NCBI RefSeq assembly: GCF_041381155.1
Contig: NC_091142.1
Coordinates: 21,166,362-21,230,361 of the forward strand
DNA length: 64,000 nt
Direction of reading: 5' to 3'
DNA from: Argopecten irradians
Lineage: Eukaryota; Mollusca; Bivalvia; Pectinida; Pectinidae
Below are positions 1 to 12,906 of this stretch, piece after piece. Position 1 is the first letter of the stretch. The number at the start of each line of letters is the position of its first letter. The notes below the pieces were generated by a model, which was not told the origin of the DNA, searched no databases, and saw only the letters and a list, made by a program, of their open reading frames with translations. The position numbers and the translations under genes are program-made.

Positions 1-589
1 TCACAACGCTGGTAACTTTTGTTTAATGGTAACATCTTAAAAGCCCATCTTCGTTTGTGAGAATGACGATTATTGCACATATATCCATATTTCTGAATTT
101 CATCTATGTGATACAACTTTAATAGAATATGTTTCTTATCAGATGCTCTTAACCTCATAGCTGGTATTCTGTTATAAAGAGTTTGCTAAGCTATCATTTA
201 GATCTAATCTATCGTTGTGACATTTAACTCTGATGCAATATCAAGGCTTTATAGTTACTGATATTGGTATAAAAAATCGAAGCATTCAGCAAAATTATCA
301 AAGTTTTTAATACTAAAATAGAACAGATGCTTAACTATGTCACTGACCTTATTGTTTAATATTTGATCAATTTTCGGAACTGAAATTCACAAACCCACAA
401 GATGTTTCTGAATAGCTACAATTTTACAATATGCAGTTAATATGGTGTTAAAGCGAACGACATAACTCTTCTGTATAAATTACAGTCAGTATAGTATCAT
501 AATTGACCAAATCAAAGTATTAATATATGACATAGTTATTTATTTATAATATAATAATGCATGTGAATTATTAAAACCTACTGAAAACT
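1..589. other. No gene recognised (probable intron or 3' flank)
   Basis: This is AT-rich sequence with no exon pair, repeat structure or ORF that I can support. It lies downstream of the last micro-exon copy seen. Confidence 0.4.
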
Positions 590-1650
590 TTCGTCGTGTG
601 TTCAGACGAAGTAATAATATCGTCTTTTGTTGGTGTTTCTTCGTAGTTTCTTTCTGTGTTGATATCGACCCATCTGATAAAATAAATCATTTAACTGTTG
701 ATTAATAAACATAGATTATGTATCCAGTAGGATAATGATTCCCGTTTTTCTCCGATTTTTTTTGTCTTTTCTGCAAACAAATTTGTAACGAGAAGTATGA
801 AGTATACAAAACCGTAATTGTCAACAACTAAATGCGTTTTTTTTTTTTTTCCGTTTTCTATCACAATATTCTAACTTAATTAAACTGTTTAGAGCATATT
901 GTTTACAATATAAAATAGGAGGTGGTTGAATGAGATAATCATTATGGAGTTCTGCCAAAATAACATAATTTCACATTTACAACATGAACATTACTACAGA
1001 AGGTATTAAATTTTGGTTTTATTTTCAGTTAATTACATCAGCATGCTAAATATAATTTTGATACAAAACTGCGTAGATGCTTAGGAACCAAAAACGGTAG
1101 GGATTAGTTGGCATGCTAGTGTACATCAACCCGGATAAATACAAAGTATTCCAAAATGATAGCTCCATCTGGTTAAAAACCTATTTCACAGTTAACGCTA
1201 CTGCCATCAGTTTACAGGGAAATCATTGGAAATTTCAACATTTTATTTCTTAATATAATTGTTAATTCTAATAATGCAATAAAAATATCACATAATATTA
1301 CAATAATGACAATACTTGTATCTTAAGTTTCCTTTTTTAGAGGAAATTCTCATGATACAAATTATTGGATATCAAGATAATATGTACAAATGTATATTAT
1401 TTTATTTCATTATAAGAGTTACTCCCCATGTTATTTATTTATTGGTTATTGTACTAGCGTTGCATTTTTCTATACAATGCAAATCGATTTTATAGTTTAT
1501 ATTGATATAAACTTCCTCTCGGGAAATATTATATTAATTACAGAAAAAGAGGATAAATTAAAGTTTCTCATACCTGGGTCACACCTGGTGTATTTTCTTC
1601 TGTGGATTCTTCATTTTCTTGTACCCTCCTCCCCTTATTAACAAAAGAGA
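590..1650. repeat. Direct duplicate (copy 1) of a block carrying two exons
   Basis: This block aligns by eye to about 4,510-5,620: the exon-like stretch, then the ctgcaaacaa and aaccgtaattgtc segments, then the tacctgg exon-like stretch, in the same order. Here both exons are damaged. The copy of the 81-nt exon (about 596-673) has a frame-changing indel and no clear GT donor. The copy of the 51-nt exon (about 1,572-1,631) keeps GTATGAG but has a 2-nt length change and a TGA in the expected phase. Poly-T lies at about 838-850. Confidence 0.65.
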
Positions 1651-2199
1651 TCATACACCTTATGTTTCATCGTGCATGAGTGAATATGTAAAGTAACTTA
1701 CCTATCTAAGACGAACATGTGTGATACGAATTTCAGCTTATAACAAAGTTAATTCAAAACATACAACGAATTTTACCTTATTGCGAATCATCTTTAATTT
1801 TTAATGTTTCTTTCTGTCGTATTCTAAAGGAATAACAATAGATTTCTGTCATTCCACAATTAAGATTAATATCTACCATTGAAGGTAGGTATTAGCGTTC
1901 ACAGTTTACTTAGTAAGTGTAATGTCATGAAGTTTCAGAACAACTACTTCAATGTTAGTTAACACAAATGATGTCACAGTCGATAAAATCCCATCGCAAG
2001 GGAGATAGCTCCATAATGTATAAACTAACGATGGGATAGTTAACTGAATGTCTATCAGTAGAACAAATCGTTCGTTATTAGCTGTGTACATAAATTCAGG
2101 GGTCAGTGATATGTTGTAATGTTAAACCTCATTTAAGAAAGGTTCATTATATAAAAATATACATCTTATATTCATGGACAGTTAATAATTGTTTCCTAC

Positions 2200-2247
2200 C
2201 TGGATCGCCTCTTCGCTGTTTAACATTCGGCTGTCGATGTTGTCTTC
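2200..2247 (-). CDS. Micro-exon gene: 48-nt phase 1-1 exon
   Basis: The acceptor is cgttttaag and the donor CCAG|GTAGGAAAC. The exon is 48 nt. In phase 1-1 it encodes RQHRQPNVKQRRGDPG, a strongly basic segment ending in the same DPG as the exon at 5,546-5,596. Another frame is also open, so the reading depends on the phase pattern of the gene. Confidence 0.45.
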
Positions 2248-3509
2248 CTTAAAACGAAACGAAAAGAAAAAGCCAAAAGGCGTTTATGGTTATTAAAGTA
2301 CGTGTATCTTTTTGCTAAATTCTGCTCTTTCTCTTTTATCATATGCTCGACATGCATGCGTTCATAATTCTATATTCCCCACCTGAATAGACTCATTGCT
2401 GCATAAGGCAGATAACAGCAAATTTATATTGAATACCATTATGGTTCTTAGCATAAAAAAATTAAGTTTCCATCTTGTTGTTTCGTCGCCCTTGCCTATA
2501 TGGAGTCGGAAAGAACCCATGTGAAAATTATTGTTTGCGTTTCCTAGGATATTTCTGTTCGGATTTCAATAAAATCGATTAAGAAATTTATTAGTTGTAG
2601 TTATATGAAATAAAGACCAGACAAATGCTGTATGTTGGCTTTGTTCTACCGTCGGAAACGGTGAACGGAAGACATGCGTAAACAGCCGATCGGTCGAAAC
2701 CAAAGTTCATATAGGGATTGGATTTCGCTTTTATGTTAACCATGCTTGTATGGAGCAATTCCTCTAAGAATATACTCAATATGGGACGCTAGCGAAATCC
2801 AATCCCTATATTTACACTCATACGACTTTTTATTTATATTTTATGCAATAAAATAGTCATTTGAAAGTGACGTAATTATTCAATAAAAGTCGGTCAAAAG
2901 TTGGAGGAGCTTACTCAATCGAACAGCGAATGATGACTCTTCACGTAAGATAGAATTATTCATCCGCGACGACAAAAACGTTCAATATTTTAGTGTAAAA
3001 TAAACATGGCAAACAAAGTAAATTTCAGAGATATTTTATTTTATCAGATCAGAGCTATTAAGATATATTCAATTTTGCTAAAAGTTAATATATAGCGTAA
3101 TAACAAAGTATTTGTACTCGGCCACATGTGCGAACTCGGTGACCGTTATTGTGCAGCGAGTAGCTCAATGTGTTTGAGATTGTCGTCTGACTTGACGATA
3201 TTACATCCTTGGGAGCCATGTGATTATATAATGCTTAGATTCATCGCCATCGATAAATGGAACAACTTCACTTGTGTTTGATGGATACATTGTATTTGTG
3301 GTGACGCGTTACTGTTAACACGTGGATTACTAGCGGTGCATGTTTTATAATACACACGATCAAATTCTCAAAGAAGAAAGACATGAGGATATGTTTATAA
3401 CTGACCTCTGTCAGAGGGTCTCACGCCCGTCCACCCCAATGACTCAATCGTAGGACGAACACAGACACAGCCACCATACAGTTATGGTAAACAAAATCGG
3501 CTAGCATTA
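2248..3509. other. Intronic or intergenic, no gene seen
   Basis: I see no supportable exon. Two near-identical tracts (aaatccaatccctata at about 2,795-2,811 and its inverse at about 2,713-2,728) form a local inverted repeat. Confidence 0.35.
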
Positions 3510-3990
3510 GTCACCTTGAGGATACAACTGTCGACCGAGGCAAAGCCGAGGGTGACAGTGATATTCCGAGGGGTGACACTATACAATTAATGCCCCGTGA
3601 TAAAGCGTTATGACGATTTGACCACCCGAGTGTCGTTATGTCACCCCGATGATGTAGCCCAAGAGTAGAAAAAAGAAACGAGTACGCATCTTTTTCGGGC
3701 GGTTAATATTTTGTAATGTCAAAAATACACTATCACTCGTTGCTAGGGGGTTGCTACGAACGTGGCTTTTGTCTTCTTTTGTTCTAATGCTAACTGCCGT
3801 GTGAAAGTGTATAATGCCAAATCACTCTCGACCAATCAGAATACATGATTTAAGCTGGAGGTAAAATAAATACTACCTGCTTTAGAGGATGACAGTGCCT
3901 AGTGTCACCCTTCAGATTATCAATGCTATCCTCGGCTTTGCCTCAGTGTTATCCTCGGGTTGATACTAGGCACATCACCCTCTAACGAAT
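3510..3990. mobile_element. Foldback/MITE-like element
   Basis: The left end carries gaggcaaagccgag with gggtgaca motifs (about 3,520-3,595). The right end carries the inverse, ctcggctttgcctc with tgtcaccc (about 3,895-3,960). A non-autonomous DNA element with imperfect subterminal inverted repeats is likely. Ends and target-site duplication are not resolved. Confidence 0.5.
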
Positions 3991-4025
3991 GTAATATTTA
4001 ATATACAAATATGGCCCTTGTGGGA

Positions 4026-4087
4026 GGGATACATCTAGAATTGTCTCCCTGGAAAGAGTTATTTTCTCGAGGGCGAAGATGTATCCC
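4026..4087. repeat. Short hairpin, 11-bp arms
   Basis: The inverted repeat gggatacatct / agatgtatccc lies at 4,026-4,036 and 4,077-4,087. It stands between the foldback element and the ttatttccctgg minisatellite. Confidence 0.6.
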
Positions 4088-4283
4088 GACACATAGGGAC
4101 ATAAATATTTTATTATACCGAACAAAATTAAAAGAAAAAAAATCTCTGTTAAAAGAACCCATGAAGATATTTCCCAACAACAACGTTGTTAAATTCCTTG
4201 GGCTATAAAAAATAAACAACAGCGTTGCCATTGTTGGTTGACGTTGCAGATGACGTCAACTTCCAATCACGTGCGGAGCTTCC

Positions 4284-4375
4284 AAGGGGTTATTTCCCTG
4301 GGGTTATTTCCCTCGGGAGTTATTTCCCTGGGGTTATTCCCTCGGGGGTTATTTCCCTGGGTTTATTTCCCTCGC
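4284..4375. repeat. Minisatellite, unit ttatttccctgggg / ttatttccctcggg
   Basis: About six imperfect copies of a 14-16 bp unit occur in tandem. Short ORFs over it on the plus strand are repeat artefacts. Confidence 0.8.
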
Positions 4376-4518
4376 CTTCCAATTCCGGGGAAACATCTAA
4401 CTTATTCAATGTCATGTGATCAAGTTTAATCCAATCAGAACATTCTAAATGAAAGTGAGGTATAATAAATAATAATATGATATGCATGTCAAATATTTAG
4501 CGATATCTTAAAACTTAC

Positions 4519-4599
4519 CCCTGTGATCAGACAAAGAGATAGGAGCATCCTTTGTTGATGTTTCTTCATTATTTGTTTCTTGATTAATATCAGATCCAT
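4519..4599 (-). CDS. Micro-exon gene: 81-nt phase 1-1 exon
   Basis: The acceptor is tttattttaccag and the donor AGGG|GTAAGTTTT. The exon is 81 nt and phase 1-1, encoding GSDINQETNNEETSTKDA followed by PISLSDHRG. It is acidic, rich in Asn and Thr, and probably disordered. A decayed copy lies at about 596-673. Confidence 0.55.
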
Positions 4600-5545
4600 C
4601 TGGTAAAATAAATCAGTTAACTGTTAATATATCATTGTTAATTACATATCCGGTAGGATATTGATACGCGCTGTAGAAAATTCTATCTATACAATTATTT
4701 TCCTTCTTTCTGCAAACAACTTTTTAACGAGAAACTACGTATGATGTATATAAAACCGTAATTGTCTACGACTAAATGCGGTAATTTCCGTTTCCTTTCA
4801 CAATTTTCTTTATTAAACTTGTAAATATATTTAAAATTTCTGGATTGGAAATTAAGATCATAAGTGTTCTGAGTAAACATTGCAACTTTCGTTTAGGTAT
4901 ATTGTTTAGGCTAAAATCGGAGGCGGGTTATGGAGACAAACTTATGAATTCTGAAGAAATAGCAGCAATTCACATGTACAACATGAACTTTTCTACATAA
5001 GATAAATAAGGTTTTATTTTATTTTCAGTCAATTACATCATCATGCTAAATTTCACTCTGATACAAAATTGCGTAAATGCTAAGAAACCGAAAACAGTAG
5101 GGATCAGATGACATTCTAGTATAACATCAACCGGATAAATACTAAGTATTCCCAAAGTTATATATCCATCTTGTTTAAAACCTATTACAGACTAAATGCC
5201 AACACCATTAATTAGAGGGAAATCAGTGGGCATTTAAACTGTTTTATTTCTTAATATTATTGGATATATCCAAAGTACGCCATATAAATATCACAATATA
5301 TTACAATAATGTCAATATTAAGCTTATGTTTCCTTGTTTTATAGGAAATTCTCAAGATATGCTATATTTTGATATCATGATAAGTCTTGTGTCACTTTCC
5401 ATTTTGTTATTTTATGGTTCTAAGTAGCTTGAATTTTTCCATATAACATTACAGTAATATACCGAGTAGAAATTAATACAAACGTCATTTCATAAAATAG
5501 TATTTTCATTGCGGAATAAAGAGGATAAATTATGAGTATTCTTAC

Positions 5546-5596
5546 CTGGATCACTCCTGGTGTCTTCTTTTATTGATTCTTTCTTGGCTTTATCAA
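5546..5596 (-). CDS. Micro-exon gene: 51-nt phase 1-1 exon (Lys/Glu-rich)
   Basis: The donor CCAG|GTAAGAAT is strong and the acceptor is ataagggaag. The exon is 51 nt and phase 1-1, encoding DKAKKESIKEDTRSDPG. An alternative AG five bases upstream would break the phase. A decayed copy lies near 1,572. Confidence 0.5.
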
Positions 5597-5849
5597 CTTC
5601 CCTTATAAACAAAATAAATCATGCACCTTTGATCCTTGCGGAGCAAAACTTAAATATTGAAACGTGTTTAATACAATTAATTATGAAATTAATACAAATT
5701 CACTATATAACTACGAAAGCCAACATTCTTAATAAGACTAACGCCAAAATGTGTTGCAAACATCCTGTTGTGGAGGCCATTTTGTCCGACCGTTCTCGTA
5801 TCCTGGCGTCATGCAGTTTTCTTGACATCATCTCATTGTTTCTGTCATA

Positions 5850-7619
5850 ACTTCACAGTGGATTTTCTGACCGGCACAGCCAAATTGCTCCGACTAGTTA
5901 AAAATGTTTACACTAGTGGCATATGTAAACAAATTGCAAACGGGCAACGTCAGTGTGGATATTGGATAGATTATGTGATAAAGTATTGGATAGATTATGT
6001 GATAAGTATATGCTTATAGGGGTATAGAAAACCCTACCATACATATATATCAAAATGTCAATTTCACTTTGTGTTAAGATTAACCATTAATATGCAGCGT
6101 TAAAGTAGTAAAGAATGATTTTGCGGTGCTCACATAAAAAAAGTTGAAAGAGCACTCGGTATTTAGTAGGTTTCACAGAATCTGAGTTTGCTACGATAGA
6201 GAGAAAATAAGTTTTACCTGCCACTTTAACACACTTTCCCCAACGTAATTTATAATCATTTGATCTCATGATATATCTGTTGGCCAATAACCATATAAAT
6301 CACAGATTTTAAAGAACGAATAACATTTGAACAATAGAAAGTAATGAAAGTAGTTTGCACGAATGACACCTTAAAGCAACGTTGGTCTCAAATATCTCAT
6401 GCTATGGTTAACATATGGATACTGACGAAAAGAAGGACAGACACGTACACTTTCATTAATTTACTCCTTTTGGTGAAAAATGTTCATAATAATTTAAAGA
6501 TTTCAAGTTAGAAGAATGGTAATAAAAATATATATATTTCGACAATAACACTTGTATTAATGCACCTCTATCTTAAAGCTTAGCTTACAGCTTTTGTACG
6601 TTGTCTTCTAATGTTGTTCTTAGAACATCTAAAACCCAAAAACACAAAAAAAAATGCTTTCTGTACGATTGTAATACCACGCTAGTATCAGAATTAGTTT
6701 TCCTGAACATTGAATTCACATGAATGTTTAAAAATATTTATCTGAGTGAGTTATTTTTCTTTAATTATTTGCACATTTCCTCTTATTGGTCATTACCGTA
6801 GCTAAAGATTTTTTTTTAAATACTAAGCGTGTATTACTTTTCCTGTCAACAAAACATGTCGATGAAAAATAATAACGGGCCATTAGGTATAATTTGTAAA
6901 TGATGAAGATATTAAAAAGGTTATCACAGAAATCCGGCTGGTGCTTGGACAGTCCGTATGTATAGGATAGCATTGTCTCCTTTCTCCCAAAAAACAAAAC
7001 GATCAGTACCGAGACGACATATTGTAAAAGGAAATTTGAAGTCTCAAAAACTAAAAGCTTACCGTTTGTGTAGTTAATAGTAAATTTAATGTTTATTCTC
7101 ATAATGTCTGTCGTATTCTATTTCTATGGGCTGTCCATTTCATCGGGCAGAGAAATGACACTATACACGTATACCGGAAGTTTGAATATTGTTTTATGAC
7201 TTAAACTTTATTAAAATCTAGTCACCCACTTATCATCAGCAATAAGCTGTTTAAAGGAAAAGTTTACAGAGGACAGACTTTTCATTGGTGGTAACTGTGA
7301 GGAAAGTAAGAACGTTTTGTAACTAAAGAAGATTACTAATTCGTCTGCTCCTGTTTTTGATAGTGAAAACAATACAATATGTCAGCGGTGGAACATCGAA
7401 ACTGAACATATTCACAGGGTTTTAATTTTGCAGTATAAACTTAATATACATTTTTGAGCATTGAATAACAGTTAAGAAATTCAAAATGTTGAACAAGTTG
7501 ATGCTTTGAATTCGTTGATATAGCAAACATTTTCCCTATCTACTGTACAGTATAATGCAAGAAGGATTGCAAATATGCTTTTATTTCGATATGTTTATAA
7601 ATCGTTATATATAAAGTAC
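5850..7619. other. Intron between micro-exons, no further exon supported
   Basis: There are splice-like donors near 6,218 (CAG|GTAAAA) and 7,043 (ACG|GTAAGC) on the minus strand, but I found no acceptor giving an open phase 1-1 exon. A tract at about 7,313-7,400 recurs at about 32,237-32,320 (dispersed repeat). Confidence 0.4.
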
Positions 7620-7804
7620 GACAAAAGGTTTTCTGTAAGCGTAAGCGTTTCATTGATTACATAAAGAAATTATTCTTGAAGGTGCTGAAGTATTGCCACT
7701 GTATCGATATTGAAACAATTGCATCGCTGGTATATGTAAAAAAAGTATTCTTGCAATAGAGATTTGCGTTGAACAAAAAAGAGACAAAAAAGATGGAAAA
7801 GTAC

Positions 7805-7846
7805 CTCGTTCCGTTTGTAGATTTTGAAAAAGTTCCTGCAGTCCAT
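7805..7846 (-). CDS. Satellite-borne 42-nt exon, copy 1 (diverged)
   Basis: The reading is ttgtag|AT GGA CTG CAG ... CGA G|GTACTT, 42 nt, phase 1-1, encoding (D)GLQELFQNLQTER. It matches copy 2 at 36 of 42 positions, while flanking sequence is visibly less conserved. That suggests constraint on the exon. The donor is weak. Confidence 0.45.
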
Positions 7847-8606
7847 CTACAATGCAAATTATATCAAATTATTAAGTTATAAGAAACCATGTAAGATGCC
7901 AAAAAGCATACTATATTATATACCAACAAAATTGTATTAGCAATTATGATGACATTCCATCACATACATAGGACTGATGTTTAAACTCCCTTACTGGTTT
8001 AAAATATTGTCACTATTTCAATACTTCCACAGGTTTACGTACTGGCGTTTTTACAATATCAATTAATGAACAATCTTAAAAGAGTAAGCACGTTTCTTGA
8101 TCAATTTGTATATTAAGACAACGTTTATATAGATCATCGAAAATGTATAACATAACACAAGTGCAATGCCTAAAATGCTTCATAGATCCTACTACAGAAC
8201 TAAAGAAAATGAAAAAAAGGCGGAAGACTAATCGTATTCCGTTTGAAATACATGGATTTCTCTTAATGAAATATCACCAGTTTGCATAACAGTTGAGATA
8301 TTCAAGAAAATCAGTTGGTGTTTTGAATTCGATGATATAGCGAAAGTTGCCCACGACGAACTTAACCCATATATATAGGATAAGCAAGAACATTTGCTAT
8401 TATAACTCTATTTCGATATGTATACAAATCGTTTTTATGCAAAATACGAAATAATCTGTAACCGTTTTGTTCAATATGTCAAGAATGTTTTATTGAAAGA
8501 GTTGAAATATTGTCACTAAATCGATATCACAACAGTTGTATCACAAAATATGCAAAATATGTGCCATTGAACCAACAAGAGACACAGAAACGGGAAAAAA
8601 CGGTAC

Positions 8607-8648
8607 CTCGTTCCGTTTGTAGATTTTGACAACGGTCCTGAAGCTCAT
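8607..8648 (-). CDS. Satellite-borne 42-nt exon, copy 2
   Basis: The reading is ccattgtag|AT GAG CTT CAG ... CGA G|GTACCG, phase 1-1, encoding (D)ELQDRCQNLQTER. Leu at positions 3 and 10 of the 14-residue unit gives a seven-residue repeat if units are joined. Confidence 0.5.
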
Positions 8649-9451
8649 CTACAATGGATATCATATTGAATTATAATTAACAAAATATGATAACAAAATA
8701 AACCTCGAAAGATGAAATGCTAATTATAAATTATGAAACAAGAGAACGAAAAATTTGAAGACTCATCATATTAAGTTTGCTACATTCTGATTAAATTCCG
8801 TCACAAACTAAGATCTGATGCTAAAACGCTTTTATTGATTTAAAATATTGTCACTATTTCAATACTTCCACAGGTTTACGTACTGGCGTTTTACAATATA
8901 AATTGAATTAACAGCTTAAAAGAGGAAGCACGTTTCTTGATCCATTTGTATATTAAGACAACGTTTATATAGATCATCGAAAATGTATAACACATAACAC
9001 AATTACGATGCCAAAAATGCTTGATAGATCCTGTTACAGAAGTAAAGAAAATGTAAAAAAAGGCGGAAGACTGATCGTATTTCGTTTGAAATACATTGAT
9101 TTCTCTTTATGGAATGGCACCATGTTTGCATAACAGTTGAGATATTCAAAATAATCACTTGGTGTTTTGAAGTCGATGATATAGCGAAAGTTGCCCACGA
9201 CGAACTTAACCCATATATATAGGATAATGCAAGAACTGTTGCTATTATAACTCCATTTCGATATGTATACGAATCGTTTTTATGCAAAATACGAAATAAT
9301 CTGTAACCGTTTTGTTCAATATGTCAAGAATGTTTTATTGAAAGAGTTGAAATATTGTCACTAAATCGATATCACAACAGTTGAATCACAAAATATGCAA
9401 AATATGTGCCATTGAACCAACAAGAGACACAGAAACGGGAAAAAAAGGTAC

Positions 9452-9493
9452 CTCGTTCCGTTTGTAGATTTTGACAACGGTCCTGAAGCTCAT
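9452..9493 (-). CDS. Satellite-borne 42-nt exon, copy 3
   Basis: The exon is identical in sequence to copy 2 (ELQDRCQNLQTER), with an intact AG and GT on either side. Confidence 0.5.
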
Positions 9494-10288
9494 CTACAAT
9501 GGATATCATATTGAATTATAATTAACAAAATATGATAACAAAATAAACCTCGAAAGATGAACTGCTAATTATAAATTATGAAACTAGAGAACGAAAAATT
9601 TGAAGACTCATCATATTAAGTTTGCAACTTCTGATTAAATTCCGTCACAAACTAAGATCTGATGCTAAAACGCTTTTATTGGTTTAATATATTGTCACTA
9701 TTTCAATACTTCCATAGGTTTACGTACTGGCGTTTTACAATATCAATTAATTAACAGCTTAAAAGAGGAAGCACGTTTCTTGATCCATTTGTACATTAAG
9801 ACAACGTTTATATAGATCATCGAAAAATGTATAATACAACACAAGTACGATGCCAAAAATGCTTGATAGATCCTGTTACAGAAGTAAAGAAAATGCAAAA
9901 AGGCGGAAGACTGATCGTATTTCGTTAGAAATACATAGATTTCTCTTTATGGAAATGGCACCATGTTTGCATAACAGTTGAGATATTCAAAATAATCATC
10001 TTGGTGTTTTGAAGTCGATGATATAGCGAAAGTTGCCCACGACGAACTTAACCCATATATATAGGATAATGCAAGAACTGTTGCTATTATAACTCCATTT
10101 CGATATGTATACAAATCGTTTTATGCAAAATACGAAATAATCTGTAACCGTTTTGTTGAACATGTCAAGAATGTTTTATTGAAAGAGTTGAAATATTGTC
10201 ACTAAATCGATATCACAACAGTTGAATCACAAAATATGCAAAAATGTCATTGAACCAACAAGAGACACAGAAGAGGAAAAAACGGTAC

Positions 10289-10330
10289 CTCGTTCCGTTT
10301 GTAGATTTTGACAACGGTTCTGAAGCTCAT
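10289..10330 (-). CDS. Satellite-borne 42-nt exon, copy 4
   Basis: The exon is phase 1-1 and encodes ELQNRCQNLQTER, a single Asp-to-Asn change from copy 2. Splice dinucleotides are intact. Confidence 0.5.
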
Positions 10331-11129
10331 CTACAATGGATATCATATTGAATTATAATTAACAAAATATGATAACAAAATAAACCTCGAAAGATGAACT
10401 GCTAATTATAAATTATGAAACTAGAGAACGAAAAATTTGAAGACTCATCATATTAAGTTTGCAACTTCTGATTAAATTCCGTCACAAACTAAGATCTGAT
10501 GCTAAAACGCTTTTATTGGTTTAAGATATTGTCAATATTTCAATACTTCCACAGGTTTACGTACTGGCGTTTTACAATATCAATTAATTAACAGCTTAAA
10601 AGAGGAAGCACGTTTCTTGATCCATTTGTATATTAAGACAACGTTTATATAGATCATCGAAAATGTATAACATAACACAAGTACGATGCCACAAATGCTT
10701 GATAGATCCTGTTACAGAAGTAAAGAAAATGCAAAAAGGCGGAAGACTGATCGTATTCCGTTTGAAATACATAGATTTCTCTTTATGGAATGGCACCATG
10801 TTTGCATAACAGTTGAGATATTCAAAATAATCACTTGGTGTTTGAAGTCGATGATATAGCGAAAGTTGCCCACGACAAACTTAACCCATATATATAGGAT
10901 AATGCAAGAACTGTTGCTATTATAACTCCATTTCGATATGTATACAAATCGTTATTATGCAAAGATACGAAATAATCTGTAACTGTTTTGTTGAATATGT
11001 CAAGAATGTTTTATTGAAAGAGTTGAAATATTGTCACTAAATCGATATCACAACAATTGTATTTCACAAAATATGCAATATGTGCCATTGAACCAACAAG
11101 AGACGCAGAAAAGAGGAAAAAAACGGTAC

Positions 11130-11172
11130 CTCGTTCCGTTTGTAGATTTTGACAACGGTTCCTGAAGCTTAT
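11130..11172 (-). pseudogene. Satellite-borne exon, copy 5 (frameshifted, 43 nt)
   Basis: One extra base in the 5' half makes this copy 43 nt, so inclusion would shift the frame. The splice dinucleotides remain. Confidence 0.45.
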
Positions 11173-11972
11173 CTACAATGAATATTATATTGAATTTTAA
11201 TTAACAAAATATGATACCAAAATAAATCTCGAAAGATGAACTGCTTATTATAAATTATGAAACAAGAGAACGAAAAAATTGAAGACTCATCATATTAACG
11301 TTTGCTACTTCTGATTAAATTCCGTCACAAACTAAGGTCTGATGCTAAAACGCTTTTATTGGATTAAAATATTGTCACTATTTCAATACTTCCACAGGTT
11401 TACGTACTGGTGTTTTACAATATCAATTAATTAACAGCTTAAAAGAGGAAGCACGTTTCTTGATCCATTTGTGTAATAAGACAACGTTTATATAGATCAT
11501 CGAAAATGTATAATATAACACAAGTACGATGCCAAAAACGCTTGATAGATCCTGCTACAGAACTAAAGAAAATGCAGAAAGGCGGAAGACTGATCGTTAT
11601 TACGTTAGAAATACATAGATTTCTCTTCATGAAATGGCACCATGATTGGATAACAGTTGAGATATTCAAAATAATCAGTTGGCGTCTTGAATTCGATGAA
11701 ATAGCGAAAGTTGCCCACGGCGAACTTAAGACATATATATAGGATAATGCAAGAACTGTTGCTATTATAACTCCATTTCGATATGTATACAAACCGTTTT
11801 TATGCAAAATACGAAATAATATGTAACCGTTTTGTTGAATATGTCAAGAATGTTTTATTGAAAGAGTTGAAATATTGTCACTAAATCGATTATCACAACA
11901 ATTGTATTACAAAATATGCAATATGTGCCATTGAAACCAACAAGAGACACAGAAAAGGGAAAAAAAAGGTAC

Positions 11973-12014
11973 CTCGTTCCGTTTGTAGATTTTGACAACG
12001 GTTCTGAAGCTTAT
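11973..12014 (-). CDS. Satellite-borne 42-nt exon, copy 6
   Basis: The exon is phase 1-1 and encodes KLQNRCQNLQTER (Glu-to-Lys at the first full codon). Splice dinucleotides are intact. Confidence 0.45.
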
Positions 12015-12864
12015 CTACAATGAATATTATATTGTATTATAATTAACAAAATATGATACCAAAATAAACCTCGAAAGATGAACTGCTAATTATAAAATTA
12101 TGAAACAACAGAACGAAAAAATCGAAGACTCATATATATTACGTTTGCAAACGTCTGATTAAATTCCGTCACAAACTAATGTCTGATGCTAAAACGCATT
12201 TTATTGATTAAAAATAAAGTCAACTAATTCAAGACTTCCACAAGTATACATACTGGCGAATTATAATATAAAATTAATGAACAGCTTTAAACAGAGGGAA
12301 TCACGTTCGTATGATCGAGTTTGGTAAAGTTAAGACAACGATTATATTAGATCATCGAAAACTGTAAAACATAAACACAAGTACGTTGCACAAACTAGCT
12401 TTGATAGATCCTGACTTACATAAGTAAAAATAAAATGTTAATAAAGGCGGGAAGACTTGTGATCGGCATTTCCGTTTGAAATACATTGATTTTCTCATTA
12501 TTGATTTGCACCCAATGTTTGCATAAACAGTTGAGATAGTACAAAATATATCCACTTGGTGTTTTGAAGTCGTAAGAATATAGCAGAAAAGTTTCCCACC
12601 GGGACGAACGTAACCCATATATTATTAGGGTGTTAAATGTCAAGAACTTTTTGCTCATTATAACTTTCCATTTCGATATGTATACAAATCGTTATTATGC
12701 AAGATACGAAATAATCTGTAACCGTTTTGTTGAATATGTCAAGAATGTTTTATTGAAATAGTTGAAATATTGTCACTAAATCGATATCACAACAGTTGAA
12801 TCACAAAATATGCAAAATATGTCATTGAACCAACAAGAGACACGGAAGAGGAAAAAAAAGGTAC

Positions 12865-12906
12865 CTCGTTCCGTTTGTAGATTTTGACAACGGTCCTGAA
12901 GCTCAT
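12865..12906 (-). CDS. Satellite-borne 42-nt exon, copy 7
   Basis: The exon is identical to copies 2 and 3 (ELQDRCQNLQTER). The monomer just before it (12.2-12.7 kb) is riddled with small indels, yet this exon is clean. Confidence 0.5.

Larger units (their letters stand above)
4510..5620. repeat. Direct duplicate (copy 2), exons intact
   Basis: This is the better preserved partner of the block at 590-1,650. It holds the 81-nt and 51-nt phase 1-1 exons with good splice signals at each end. Confidence 0.65.

Noticed and set aside
6218-7085. Additional micro-exons with donors near 6,218 and 7,043
   Set aside because: No acceptor gives an open phase 1-1 exon, so support is too weak.
11439-11807. 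Minus-strand 122-codon ORF and similar ORFs in other satellite monomers
   Set aside because: They begin at TTG, shift between monomers, show no domain, and lie outside the candidate 42-nt exon.
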